The notes beneath the pieces are model-generated. The model was not told where the DNA came from, did not search any database, and saw nothing but the letters and a program-made list of their open reading frames with translations. 64,000 nucleotides of DNA from contig QHTE01000057.1 of the NCBI GenBank assembly GCA_003220685.1, positions 1 to 64,000 of the forward strand. Reading direction: 5' to 3'. The DNA comes from Candidatus Rokuibacteriota bacterium (GTDB lineage Bacteria; Methylomirabilota; Methylomirabilia; Rokubacteriales; CSP1-6). The position numbers and the translations under genes were made by a program. Positions within the stretch are counted from its first letter, which is position 1; each line of letters opens with the position of its first letter. This document shows positions 49,625 through 58,619 of this stretch, one piece after another.

Positions 49625-50587
49625 TCACGGCTTGTAGTTGACGCTCTTGGGCTGGACCTTTTTCAGGAGATCCGGATAGACGAACGCGCCCAGGTCGAGC
49701 GGCTTGGTGAGCTTGCCCTGCTGCTTGAGCTGGTTTTCGGCCAGCCGGAACAGGCTGATGGTGAAGTCGTCCAGGACCATCTCGAAGCGGAGCTTGGTCA
49801 TGAGCTGCTCGACCAGCGGCGGGTCGAGGCTCTTGAGGAAGTCGGAGACGTCCTTGGCGGCGCGCTTGCGGTCGCGGTTGATGAGGTCGGTCGCCTCCAC
49901 GAGCGCGCGCATGAACCCCTCGGCCTGCTCCGGGTTCTTCTTGATCCAGCCGAGGTTCATGTAGATGTAGACGCCCTGCTCGAGGATGTTTTCCTGGTCC
50001 TTGAGGACCTTGGTGTTCTTGACGGCCGCCAGGCCGCGGGTGACCCACGGCTCCCACACGGCGTAGGCGTCGATGTTGCCGCGCTCGAGCGCCGCGACCA
50101 TCTCCGGCGCCTCCACGTTGACCACCGTGTAGTCGGCCGCGTTCAGCTTGAGCTTGTCGATCAGCGCGAGCCAGAACACCTCGCCGCCCGAGCCGCGCGC
50201 CACGCCGACCTTCTTGCCCTTCAGCTGGTCCAGGGTGTCGATGTTGCGGCCCACGATCGCGATCCACCGCACGAGGCGCGTGGCCTGGGCGACCACCACC
50301 ACGTTCGGATCCAGGTTGTGATTGCTGACCCCGGCGATCTCGGAGCCGAAGGCCGACTCGATCTGGCCGTTGATCAGGAAGGACACCATGGCCGAGCCGG
50401 AGGGCCCCGTGTTGATCCGCACGTCGAGGCCGTGCTTCTTGAAGAGCCCCTCCTGCTGGGCCACGTAGTAGGCGGAGAACACCGGATCCACTCCGGTCGC
50501 GATCGTCATCTTGGTCTGCGCCCATGCCGCGCCGGTCCACAGCAGGAGACTCAGCACGAGCAGGCCGTGCGCGCCGCGTGTCATCAT
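49625..50587 (-). CDS. NitT/TauT-type ABC substrate-binding protein
   Basis: 320 residues. Signal peptide 1-23 (LLVLSLLLWTGAAWAQ). NMT1/SsuA-like fold: IATGVDPVFSAYYVAQQEGLFKKHGLDV in parts, SAMVSFLINGQIESAFGSE, IVGRNIDTLDQLKGKKVGVARGSGG, VAALERGNIDAYAVWEPW. Binds an unknown organic anion (sulfonate, pyrimidine precursor or similar). Third gene after ATPase and permease. Confidence 0.9.
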   Translation of the reverse strand: MMTRGAHGLLVLSLLLWTGAAWAQTKMTIATGVDPVFSAYYVAQQEGLFKKHGLDVRINTGPSGSAMVSFLINGQIESAFGSEIAGVSNHNLDPNVVVVAQATRLVRWIAIVGRNIDTLDQLKGKKVGVARGSGGEVFWLALIDKLKLNAADYTVVNVEAPEMVAALERGNIDAYAVWEPWVTRGLAAVKNTKVLKDQENILEQGVYIYMNLGWIKKNPEQAEGFMRALVEATDLINRDRKRAAKDVSDFLKSLDPPLVEQLMTKLRFEMVLDDFTISLFRLAENQLKQQGKLTKPLDLGAFVYPDLLKKVQPKSVNYKP

Positions 50588-50611
50588 GAAGGCTCCCTCT
50601 TGCCCTGCCGG

Positions 50612-51382
50612 TCAGGTCGCCGGCGAGTATTTGCCCGCGAAAGTATAGATGCTCCAGCGGAACAGGCGGTCGGTGGCGAAGCCGAGGAGCCCCAGGGTGA
50701 CTAGGGACACGAAGATCTCGTCGACCAGCATGAACAGCCGCCCGTCCCACAGCATCTTGCCCAGCCCGTCGTTGGCGGCGATCAGTTCGGCCGCCACGAT
50801 CGTGGTGAACGAGTTCGCCATCGCCAGGCGCATCCCCGTGAGGATGTACGGCACCGTGGCCGGTAGCGCCACGTGAACGAAGATCTGCCCACGCGTCGCG
50901 CCCAGCGACTCCGCCGCGCGGATCTTGTTGGGCGCGATGGCCGAGACGCCGGCCGCGGTGTTCAGGATGACGATGAAGATCGTCGTGTAGACGATGAGGA
51001 AGACCTTGGACGCCTCGCCGATGCCGAACCAGATCACCGCGACCGTGATCATGGCGACCGACGGGATGAAGCGCAAGAACTCCGTGTACGGCTCGAGCAG
51101 CTTTCGCACCGGGCGGAACGAGCCCATGGCCAGCCCGATCGGGACGCCCAGGAGCGAGCCGGCGACGAATCCGGCCAGGATGCGCTTGAGGCTGGCCGCG
51201 AGGTGCTCGAGCAGCACGCCGTTCCTCGCGAGCAAGAGCCCCTTGGCGAAGACGACGGTCGGCGGCGGGAACAGCACCGAGCTGACCAGGTAGAGCGAGG
51301 CCAGCTGCCAGAACGCGAACAGGCTGGCGAATCCCAGCGCGTACGCTCCGTACGTCCTCCACAGCCGTCGCGCCAGGCGCAT
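50612..51382 (-). CDS. NitT/TauT-type ABC transporter permease
   Basis: 256 residues, about six helices. EAA loop VSAIAPNKIRAAESLGATRGQIFVHVALPATVPYILTG in segments (EAA...G........LP form). FASLFAFWQLASLYLVSSVLFPPP is the SsuC-type N-terminus. ATG 51382 is 4 bp past the ATPase stop; a GTG at 51397 is an alternative. Pairs with the neighbouring ATPase and binding protein. Confidence 0.9.
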   Translation of the reverse strand: MRLARRLWRTYGAYALGFASLFAFWQLASLYLVSSVLFPPPTVVFAKGLLLARNGVLLEHLAASLKRILAGFVAGSLLGVPIGLAMGSFRPVRKLLEPYTEFLRFIPSVAMITVAVIWFGIGEASKVFLIVYTTIFIVILNTAAGVSAIAPNKIRAAESLGATRGQIFVHVALPATVPYILTGMRLAMANSFTTIVAAELIAANDGLGKMLWDGRLFMLVDEIFVSLVTLGLLGFATDRLFRWSIYTFAGKYSPAT

Positions 51383-51386
51383 TCGA

Positions 51387-52169
51387 CTAGTCCGCACGCG
51401 ACAGAGATTTGGCGACTTCGTCGCGGATCATCTCATACACGAGCTTGTAGTAGCGCAGGAACGTGTCGTCGGTGCGGCTGCGCGCCCCGTCGAGCGACAC
51501 GTCGACGACGCCCTTGACCTGCGAGCACGGTCCGGCGCGCATCACGCCGATGCGCCGGCCCAGGGTGACCGCCTCGTCGATGTCGTGGGTGATGAACAGC
51601 ACTGTCGTGCGCGCGGCCTGCCAGATGGAGGCCAGCTCCGCCTGCATCAGGGTGCGGGTCTGGGCGTCGAGCGCGGCGAAGGGCTCGTCCATGAGGAGCA
51701 TCTTCGGCTCGTTCGCCAGCACGCGCGCGATCTGGATCCGCTGCTTCATGCCGCCGGAAAGCTCGGCGGGATACTTCTGCTCCTGCCCGCGCAGCCCGAC
51801 CAGCTCCAGGTAGCGCATGGCGCGCTCGCTCCGCTCGGCCTTCGGCACGCGCCGCATGCGCAGCCCGAACTCGACGTTCTCGACCGCCGTGAGCCAGCCG
51901 TAGAGCGAGTCGTCGCCCTGGAACACGACGCCGCGGTCGCGGCTGGCGCCGGCGACCGGGCGGCCTTCCATCAGGATCTGGCCGGCGGTGGGGTGCTCGA
52001 AGCCCGCGAGCATCTTGAGCACCGTCGTCTTGCCGCAGCCGCTCGGACCGAGCAGGCAGAAGAACTCGCCGACCTCGATGTCGAGGCTGAAGTGCTCTAG
52101 CGCCGGGTAGTCAGCTCCCTGCAGCGATCGGTAGGTCTTCTGGACGTCGCGGAACGAGACGAGCGGCAC
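51387..52169 (-). CDS. NitT/TauT-type ABC transporter ATPase
   Basis: 260 residues. Walker A GPSGCGKTT, Q-loop VVFQGDDSLYGWLTAVENV, signature LSGGMKQRIQIARVL, Walker B KMLLMDEPFAALD, switch His in LFITHDIDEAV. The FQGDDSLYGW Q-loop is characteristic of SsuB/TauB relatives. GTG start 9 bp after the topoisomerase VI subunit A gene on the same strand, an unexpected neighbour that suggests read-through or shared transcription. Confidence 0.93.
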   Translation of the reverse strand: MPLVSFRDVQKTYRSLQGADYPALEHFSLDIEVGEFFCLLGPSGCGKTTVLKMLAGFEHPTAGQILMEGRPVAGASRDRGVVFQGDDSLYGWLTAVENVEFGLRMRRVPKAERSERAMRYLELVGLRGQEQKYPAELSGGMKQRIQIARVLANEPKMLLMDEPFAALDAQTRTLMQAELASIWQAARTTVLFITHDIDEAVTLGRRIGVMRAGPCSQVKGVVDVSLDGARSRTDDTFLRYYKLVYEMIRDEVAKSLSRAD

Positions 52170-52178
52170 CGCATCAGT

Positions 52179-53282
52179 CTAGTCCAACCAGTCCTTCTCT
52201 TTCAGCTTGTGGGGCAGGTACTTCTTCGTGAGGTACTGGAAGTCCTTGTTGGCGAGCGCGTCGAGCTCGTACTTGAGCCCGCTCGAGAGCATGCGCTTGA
52301 TCTCGGTCTGCCAGTCCTTCTTCTGGAACCACGTGTAGCCCAGGAGCTCCTTGGCGCGGGCGACGTCCTTGTCGTTCAGCTTGATGCCGACGTTGCGGGG
52401 CAGCTCGTAGGCTTCCGGGTCCGCGCTCGAAAGCCCCATGAACTTGGCCTTCGGGATCGCCATGCGCTCGCTCTCGAAGGCCAGGTTGATGGAGCCCTGC
52501 TTGATGACCGAATAGATGTAGTAGCCCCAGGGGTCGTTGTCGACGAGCACGTAGACCGGCAGCTTCTTCTCGTCGTGCAGCCGCCGCGCCAGCCGGCGCA
52601 CGCCGCGCGGCGGCTGGCCGTTGCCGGTCAGCAGCACGCAGTTGTGGGTCCGCCAGAACTTGTCTTCGGAGAGGCGATTCCACTGGGTGCCCTTCTCGAC
52701 GAGCAGGACGAAATCGGCGGTGCAGCGCCGGATGTCGAGATACTCCGGCTCGACGATGGACGGCACGGAATAGCCGCCCTTGCCGAGCCGCGCGCAGTCG
52801 ACCGTGTCGCCGTCGTCCACCAGCACCAGCGGGCCCACGACGGAGCCCGCGTTCTCGGCGCGCACGTGGAGCTCCTCGCGCAGCGCCGCCAGGGTCACCT
52901 CGAGATCCTCGATCAGCGGGTCGGACTCGTCCTGCGTGTCGAGCGTGTTCTCGTGCGAGTTCTTGATCGTGTGCTTGCTGCGGTAGTAGATCTCGCGGAG
53001 CGAGGTCGTGAGATTCGCCCGCTGCAGCTCGCAGAGGGCGTCGGCCACCAGGACCGTCTGCATGAACTTCTTGGCCATGCCGACGTTGAAGAACGACCGG
53101 GCCTGTTTGCGACGGCCGAGCTCGATCAGGCCCTTTTTCTCGTCGAACGTCACGTTCGAGAGCGAGCGGACCGGGATCGCGAACGTCGGATCGCGGCGTC
53201 GCTGCGCGGCGTCGATGACGATGTCGGCCACGCCGATGAGCTTCTTCTCGACCGTGGTGATCTTGCGCGCCTTCGCGGCCAT
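52179..53282 (-). CDS. top6A: DNA topoisomerase VI subunit A (Spo11-like)
   Basis: 367 residues, the usual archaeal size. Cleaves both DNA strands through a tyrosine: TSLREIYYRSKHT with Tyr99/Tyr100 in the winged-helix (5Y-CAP) domain. Toprim metal residues: Glu196 in VLLVEKG and Asp248/Asp250 in VYVLVDNDPWGYYIY. DPWG and GLSSADPEAYELP are Topo VI hallmarks. Works with subunit B encoded 9 bp upstream. Topo VI is mainly archaeal and plant, with patchy occurrence in bacteria, so lateral origin at some stage is likely. All catalytic residues are intact. Confidence 0.95.
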   Translation of the reverse strand: MAAKARKITTVEKKLIGVADIVIDAAQRRRDPTFAIPVRSLSNVTFDEKKGLIELGRRKQARSFFNVGMAKKFMQTVLVADALCELQRANLTTSLREIYYRSKHTIKNSHENTLDTQDESDPLIEDLEVTLAALREELHVRAENAGSVVGPLVLVDDGDTVDCARLGKGGYSVPSIVEPEYLDIRRCTADFVLLVEKGTQWNRLSEDKFWRTHNCVLLTGNGQPPRGVRRLARRLHDEKKLPVYVLVDNDPWGYYIYSVIKQGSINLAFESERMAIPKAKFMGLSSADPEAYELPRNVGIKLNDKDVARAKELLGYTWFQKKDWQTEIKRMLSSGLKYELDALANKDFQYLTKKYLPHKLKEKDWLD

Positions 53283-53291
53283 CGGCGCCTC

Positions 53292-55379
53292 CTATCCCTT
53301 CCCGCGCCGGGCGCGCGCTTTCGATCTGGCGGTCGGATGGGCGCTGCGCGGGCGGCGATCGGTCTTGCGCCCCTGCGCCACGCGGCCGGCGTGCTCGCGA
53401 CGGGCCTTGCCGTGGCCGCGCGCTTTCGCCTCCGCCCTCGGCGCCGCCTTCGCGCTCTCGGCGCCCTTCGCGGCCTCGGCGCCCTTGTCGTCTGCGGCGG
53501 GATGCCCGTTGCCGTTCGCGGCCACCGTCGTCGACGGCTCCGCGATGATCTTCGGCACCTCGCCCTCGACGCCGTCGGGCGTGACGATGATCGAGTGCGG
53601 CAGCCCTTCCGGGCCGCTCCCGTTCTTGCCGAGCACCTGATCGGTCTTCTCGCCGCCGGTCCGCTTCAGGGCCATCTTGTGGAGCTGCTCCTTCAGCTTC
53701 GCGACCGGGAGCCGGCCGCCCTTGAGCCGGTTGCACGACTCGACGACCTCCTCGATGTAGAGCGCGAAGATGTCGCGTCGGCTCTGCTCGCTGTAGGCGC
53801 GCTCCCGCCGCCTGAGAAATGCGCCGAGGCGGCGGCCGCACTCGCGCAGCGCCAGCGTGATTTCTTTGTGGATCTCGTCGTACTCGGCGATAGCTTCCTT
53901 GGACTCGCTGGTGAACGGAACCCAGACCGAGGCCATGTGGACGAAGATCACCATGGGCCCGGCCGGCAAGGCACCCCGCGACTGCGTCACGCCGTAGTTG
54001 CGCCACGTCGTGTCGAGCACCGCCTTGAAGATGGCGCAGGCGGACTGCTGATAGAGGAGCGGCACGCGGTTCGCGTAGCGGATGACGCGTGCGAGCTCGT
54101 GCTCGTTTCCGTCCGCCTCCTCGCCCTCGGCGAGCGGGACCGCCTGCTTCTGCTGGTCCTCCTGCGCCTGCTCCGGCCCTCGCCCGTAGGCCAGCCCCGC
54201 CTCGATCACGAAGGGGTTGCCGCGGTACACGGCGGGCGGGCGGCTGACGGCCGTGTAGAACTCGCCCTTGATCTGCTGGTAGAGGCCCGAGAGGATCGCC
54301 TGCTCGCCGATCGGCGAGAGGCAGTTCGTCGGCGGCGCCATGATCTTCGTCGACTGGATCGTCTTGTAGAGGTTCTCCGCGGTCTGGCCGAGCACGTCCC
54401 GGGGACGCGCGCGCGGCGACAGGCCCGCGGTCTTGCAGATCTCCTCGGCCAGGTGCGGCGACACCCGGCTGAAGTCGCCGGCCAGGAACCCCGAGAGCCA
54501 GTGGCTCTTCGTGTCCTGCAGCATCTTGAGCAGCATGCCGAGCTCGATGCCGTAGGGATGCGGCTTGATCTCGCGCGGCGATTCCGGGACCTGGTCGTAC
54601 GTCCGGGGCAGGACCTTCGTCTCGCCCTCGGGCGTCAGGTACGTCAGCTTGACATGCGGATTCGCGATGATCGTCTGCTCGAGATACTCATCGACCGACG
54701 CGCGGCCCTTCTGATAGCGGCCCTCGACCTCGATGGTCACCTGGGTGCCGCGCGGCGCCTCCCACTCGATCTGCTTCTTTTCGAGGATCAGCGGCTCGTT
54801 CTTCTTGGTGTCGATCTGGACCTCGAAGAAGTGCGCGGGCGACCTCGCGCCGGTGCGCGAGATGATCTGCACGGGCTTGCCGGTCGTGAGCTGGCCGTAC
54901 ATGCCGGCGGCCGAGATGCCGATCCCCTGCTGGCCGCGGCTCATGCGGAGCCGGTGGAACTTCGATCCGTACAGGAGCTTCGCGAAGATCGGGGGGATCT
55001 GCTGCCTGACGATACCCGGGCCGTTGTCGGTGACGGTGATGCGGAAGCGGCTGGCCTGACTCGCCGGCGGCGGCGGACCGCCGTTGGCGGCGACCTCCAG
55101 CTTGACGACGACGTCCGGGAGGATCCCGGCCTCCTCGCAGGCGTCGAGCGCGTTGTCGACGGCCTCCTTGACGCAGGTCAGCAGGGCCTTGCGCGGATTG
55201 TCGAAGCCGAGGAGATGCCGGTTCTTGGTGAAAAACTCCGAGACGGAAATCTCGCGCTGGCGGGCCCCCATCTCGACGGCCGAGACGGGGGGCTTGGGCG
55301 CGGCCGAGACGGCGGGCTTGGGCGTCGCGGGCTGGGCGGCGGGCTCGGGGCGACCCTTCTTACGACTGGACTTTGCCAA
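53292..55379 (-). CDS. top6B: DNA topoisomerase VI subunit B (GHKL ATPase)
   Basis: About 695 residues. GHKL domain: CVKEAVDNALDACEEAG (Bergerat N box), TVTDNGPGIV, LRMSRGQQGIGISAAGMYG lid; H2TH-like segment (HLAEEICKTAGLSPRARPRDV); transducer (APPTNCLSPIGEQAILSGLY and MVIFVHMASVWVPFTSESKE). The last ~95 residues (after SIIVTPDGVEGEVPK) are an unusual low-complexity Ala/Lys/Arg tail. The TTG start 55379 gives LAKSSRKKGRPEP; ATG 55412 or an ATG further on (EMGARQREIS) are alternatives. ATP-driven strand passage with subunit A. First gene of a run into the ABC importer. Confidence 0.92.
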   Translation of the reverse strand: MAKSSRKKGRPEPAAQPATPKPAVSAAPKPPVSAVEMGARQREISVSEFFTKNRHLLGFDNPRKALLTCVKEAVDNALDACEEAGILPDVVVKLEVAANGGPPPPASQASRFRITVTDNGPGIVRQQIPPIFAKLLYGSKFHRLRMSRGQQGIGISAAGMYGQLTTGKPVQIISRTGARSPAHFFEVQIDTKKNEPLILEKKQIEWEAPRGTQVTIEVEGRYQKGRASVDEYLEQTIIANPHVKLTYLTPEGETKVLPRTYDQVPESPREIKPHPYGIELGMLLKMLQDTKSHWLSGFLAGDFSRVSPHLAEEICKTAGLSPRARPRDVLGQTAENLYKTIQSTKIMAPPTNCLSPIGEQAILSGLYQQIKGEFYTAVSRPPAVYRGNPFVIEAGLAYGRGPEQAQEDQQKQAVPLAEGEEADGNEHELARVIRYANRVPLLYQQSACAIFKAVLDTTWRNYGVTQSRGALPAGPMVIFVHMASVWVPFTSESKEAIAEYDEIHKEITLALRECGRRLGAFLRRRERAYSEQSRRDIFALYIEEVVESCNRLKGGRLPVAKLKEQLHKMALKRTGGEKTDQVLGKNGSGPEGLPHSIIVTPDGVEGEVPKIIAEPSTTVAANGNGHPAADDKGAEAAKGAESAKAAPRAEAKARGHGKARREHAGRVAQGRKTDRRPRSAHPTARSKARARRGKG

Positions 55380-55907
55380 TGGCGCTCTCGCAGGTTCCCA
55401 TATACCCAACATATAAGCACACGCGCCGTAATTGGGCGTTATGACGTGGAAACCCATCCGTTCGGTTTTGCGCGCGCAACAGGACGCAACAAGTTTGTCA
55501 TGACAACCGTCGAGAAGGGGAGCGGGCGGAGCAGACCGGCTCTGCGCTACGATGCTCGGACTCAGGGAGGCGAAGCGGGGGTCCGCGAGGCCTCACGAAG
55601 GCCGGGCACCGGGAAGGGCCGTTCGCCATCCCTCCGAGATCCCGGGGCCCGAAGACAGCCGAGCGAGGCGTCGAGTTCGACGTCGCAGTCTCCACGTCTT
55701 CCGCGGTCGAGGCCGCGGGGCGTTGAGGCGCCTCGAATACGCATCCGGCCCGGCATGGGGCAACTGGCGCAACAGCGCTGCGACCTGGTAGCCAAATTAT
55801 CCTGATGTGGCAAGTACTTACCGGACATGATCCTCACACACCCTATGCATTGGACATTGGACACATGGCCGAGCCCGCCGGTACCGTGGCGAGCGAGGAG
55901 GTGCCCC
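55380..55907. other. 528-bp gap with no convincing gene
   Basis: Divergent region between top6B and the chlorite-dismutase-like gene. It holds a perfect palindrome TTGTCATGACAA at 55495-55506, a self-complementary CCGCGG-N5/6-CCGCGG motif near 55700, and a short direct repeat TTGGACA around 55850. Open frames here lack ribosome sites and recognisable products. An AT-rich spot (TATATG...GGTATATGG, minus strand, near 55400-55415) may be the top6B promoter -10 area. Confidence 0.4.
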
Positions 55908-56729
55908 ATGCTCGACAATTCGGTCCTGCCCCGCGAGATCCTGCGCCACGGGGCCTACATCTGTCTGCGGCTCGCCGACGGCGCCGACCGGCGCGCGGTC
56001 GCTGCCGCCGCGATCCCCGCCCTCGCCGAGAAGCTCGGCCTCGTGAACGAGTTCGAGCCGCCCGGCGGCCCGCCGGCTCAGTCGATCGCGTTCCTGCGCC
56101 GCCAGGACGCGACTGGCGGCGCCATCGCCGATGACGGCGTCGCGCTCGCCGATGCGGTCGTCCACGTCGCGGCGCCGACCGCGCAGCCGGTCCGCGACTT
56201 CTGTGCCGAAGCCACTCGCCTGCTCGGGCCGATGGCCCGCCTGCGCGTGCTCGGCGGCGTCGTCCGTCCGCGGACGTACACCGGCGCGGCCATGAACAAC
56301 TTCGCCTACGCGCATCAGGTGGTGCAGCAGCCCGGGCGCGTCATGCCGAACGCGTATCTGCTCCCGATGAGCAAGACGTCGGAGTGGTGGACGAAGGACT
56401 GGATGGAGCGCCACACGTATTTCCTGCCCCGCTACGACGACGAGGGGCGGATGAAAAGCGAAGGGCACGCGCTCGCGTCCGCCGCCGGCATCTCGTGCCT
56501 GCTCCGGCGCACCTACAAGGCGCCGGCCGAGCCGGCGCCCGAGGGCGCCTACGATTTCGTGACGTACTTCGAGTGCGCCGACGCGGACGTGCCGACGTTC
56601 CACCAGGTCTGCGCCGCCCTGCGCGACGTCGCCAGGAACCCGGAGTGGAAGTTCGTCCGCGAGGGGCCGATGTGGCACGGCCGCCGCGTCGCGGAGTGGG
56701 CCGATCTCTTCGCCGAGCGCCCGCGATGA
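55908..56729 (+). CDS. Chlorite-dismutase-like (dimeric alpha/beta barrel) protein, tentative
   Basis: 273 residues. Start ATG 55908 preceded by GAGGAGG; a longer frame from 55827 was rejected. The second half resembles Cld/HemQ barrels: NAYLLPMSKTSEWWTKD, ERHTYFLPRYDDEGRMKSEG, HALASAAGISCLLRRTYK, DFVTYFECADADVPTFHQV, LRDVARNPEWKFVREGPMW, HGRRVAEW. A His in SEGHALA could be the proximal heme ligand. The first ~100 residues are less typical. Could be heme-binding or a non-heme relative. Convergent with the cyclase/TPR gene (7-bp gap). Confidence 0.6.
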   Translation: MLDNSVLPREILRHGAYICLRLADGADRRAVAAAAIPALAEKLGLVNEFEPPGGPPAQSIAFLRRQDATGGAIADDGVALADAVVHVAAPTAQPVRDFCAEATRLLGPMARLRVLGGVVRPRTYTGAAMNNFAYAHQVVQQPGRVMPNAYLLPMSKTSEWWTKDWMERHTYFLPRYDDEGRMKSEGHALASAAGISCLLRRTYKAPAEPAPEGAYDFVTYFECADADVPTFHQVCAALRDVARNPEWKFVREGPMWHGRRVAEWADLFAERPR

Positions 56730-56736
56730 GCGCGGC

Positions 56737-58596
56737 CTACGGCATGCCGGCGCGGTGCGCCGCGCTGAGCAGCCGATCCAGGTCGGCCGCACGTTTGTAG
56801 GGGATCCGGTCGCGGAGGCTCACCATCGACGCGCCCGGGCTCAGCGCGCCCGCCTTGGCCCACGCCTCGCGCGCTTCGCGCGTGCGGCCAAGCTCGTCGA
56901 GCAGCACGGCGGAGAAGGCGTGCGCGCCGGAGAAGTTGGGATTCTCCTTCAGGACCCTGGCGAACGTGTCGAGCGCTTCCTGCCGGCGTCCCGTCAGGTA
57001 GTAGGCGTGGCCGAGCGTCCATAGATAGAAGAAGGGACAGTGCGGGTTGAGACGGATCGCGTGGCGAATCCGGCTCAGGCTCTCCTCGGGTCTGCCCGAC
57101 CAGCCGAGGATCTCGGCCAGGGTCTCGTAGCCGTCGGCGTCGTTCGGCGCGAGCCCCACGGCGCGCTCGGCCACCGCAATCGCGCTGTCGTGCTCCTTCA
57201 TCCACAGATGGACCTGCGCGATCACGTGGTAGGCGCCCACCAGGGTGTCGTTGAGCGCCATCGCCTTCTCGGCGAGCTCACGGGCGCGCGCGAGGCTCTC
57301 GCGATCGGCGGCCCACAGAAACTGCCAGCTCTGCAGATGCGTCCAGGCCAGTCCCAGGTAGGCCCGAGCGTAGTTGGGATCGAGATCGAGCGCCCTCACG
57401 AACAGGCGTCGCGCCTCGGCGTTGCTTTCGCGTGTCGTCCGGTAGCGCTCCTCGGCTCCGCGAAGCACGAGATCGTACGCCTCGAGCACTTCGGTCGACG
57501 CCCGGCCGAGGCGGACCTTCTCGGCCTCGGTGAGCTTCACCGCCATGGCGCGAACGATCTGCTGGGTGACCTCGTCCTGGAGGGTGAAGATGTCGCTGAC
57601 CTCGCGGTCGTAGCGCTCGGCCCAGAGGTGATAGCCGGTGGTCGCGTCCACGAGCTGCGCCGTGATGCGCACGCGGTTGCCCGAACGCTGCACGCCGCCC
57701 TCCAGGACGTAGCGCACGCCGAGGTCGCGGCCCACCTCGCGGATCTTCACCGCCCTGCTCTTGTAGGTGAAGACCGAGTTGCGCGCGATGACGAAGAGCC
57801 CGGACACCTTCGAGAGCCCGGTGATCAGGTCCTCGGTGACACCGTCGCTGAAGTAGTCCTGCGTCGGGTCCTGGCTCAAGTTCGTGAAGGGCAGCACGGC
57901 GACCGACGGCCGGTCCGGCAGCGGAAGGCCCGCGGACTCGGGGGCGAGCCAGCGCCGGCCGGCCCAGGCGGCGGCTCCCAGGAGCAGCAGGACCGCGACG
58001 GCCGCGGCGACTGCCCTGACCAACCGCCCAGGGACGCGGCGCTTTGATGCCGGTCGAGCCGGCGCCCCCGGCTCGGGATGCAGGCGGTACACGCGCACGG
58101 GTCTCGCGATGTTCTTGACGGTGTGCTCGCCGATCGACTCGCAGCGGAACGGCAGCTTGCCCGCGATCTGATCGTACGCCGTGCCCGAGATGCAGATGCC
58201 GCCGCCCTCGGCCAGACCTTCCAGACGGGCCGCAATGTTGACGCCGTCGCCGTAGAGCCGCTCGCCCTCGACGATCACGTCGCCCAGATTGATGCCGATG
58301 CGGAAGCGCATCCGCCGGAAAGGCGGGAGCTCGGCATTGCGCGACTCGAGCTCGCGCTGGATGTCGACGGCGCATTGCACGGCGTCGACGACGCTCGCGA
58401 ACTCCGCCAGCACGTTGTCGCCCGGGGCGTCCACGACGCGCCCGCCCTGGCCGGCCACGCTGGACGCGATCAGGGCGCGGTATGCGGTGATGGTGCGAAC
58501 GGTCGCCACCTCGTCGTCGCCCATGAGGCGGCTGTAGCCTTCGACGTCCGCGCTCAGGATGGCGGCGAGCTTTCGCTCGACGGAGCGTCCGCCCAT
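56737..58596 (-). CDS. Class III adenylate/guanylate cyclase with TolB-like and TPR regions
   Basis: 619 residues. N-terminal cyclase (~8-170): AAILSADVEGYSRLMGDDE with the first metal Asp, GINLGDVIVEGERLYGDGVNIAARLE with the second Asp and the transition-state Asn/Arg. One membrane helix (~195-215, AVAAAVAVLLLLGAAAWAG). TolB-like domain (SVAVLPFTNLSQDPTQDYFSDG, RYVLEGGVQRSGNRVRITAQL in parts). C-terminal TPRs (ARRLFVRALDLDPNYARAYLGLAW in parts). Architecture is common in soil bacteria. ATG 58596 after GGGAG; downstream of the BNR gene by 23 bp. Confidence 0.9.
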   Translation of the reverse strand: MGGRSVERKLAAILSADVEGYSRLMGDDEVATVRTITAYRALIASSVAGQGGRVVDAPGDNVLAEFASVVDAVQCAVDIQRELESRNAELPPFRRMRFRIGINLGDVIVEGERLYGDGVNIAARLEGLAEGGGICISGTAYDQIAGKLPFRCESIGEHTVKNIARPVRVYRLHPEPGAPARPASKRRVPGRLVRAVAAAVAVLLLLGAAAWAGRRWLAPESAGLPLPDRPSVAVLPFTNLSQDPTQDYFSDGVTEDLITGLSKVSGLFVIARNSVFTYKSRAVKIREVGRDLGVRYVLEGGVQRSGNRVRITAQLVDATTGYHLWAERYDREVSDIFTLQDEVTQQIVRAMAVKLTEAEKVRLGRASTEVLEAYDLVLRGAEERYRTTRESNAEARRLFVRALDLDPNYARAYLGLAWTHLQSWQFLWAADRESLARARELAEKAMALNDTLVGAYHVIAQVHLWMKEHDSAIAVAERAVGLAPNDADGYETLAEILGWSGRPEESLSRIRHAIRLNPHCPFFYLWTLGHAYYLTGRRQEALDTFARVLKENPNFSGAHAFSAVLLDELGRTREAREAWAKAGALSPGASMVSLRDRIPYKRAADLDRLLSAAHRAGMP

Positions 58597-58619
58597 GCTC
58601 CCGATGGGGGGACGATCGG

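Noticed and set aside
55552-55791. 79-codon plus-strand ORF upstream of the chlorite-dismutase-like gene
   Set aside because: No ribosome site, Arg-rich random-looking translation, overlapped by equal frames on the other strand.
52209-55805. Plus-strand 1198-codon open frame
   Set aside because: Shadow of topoisomerase VI A and B; no recognisable protein.
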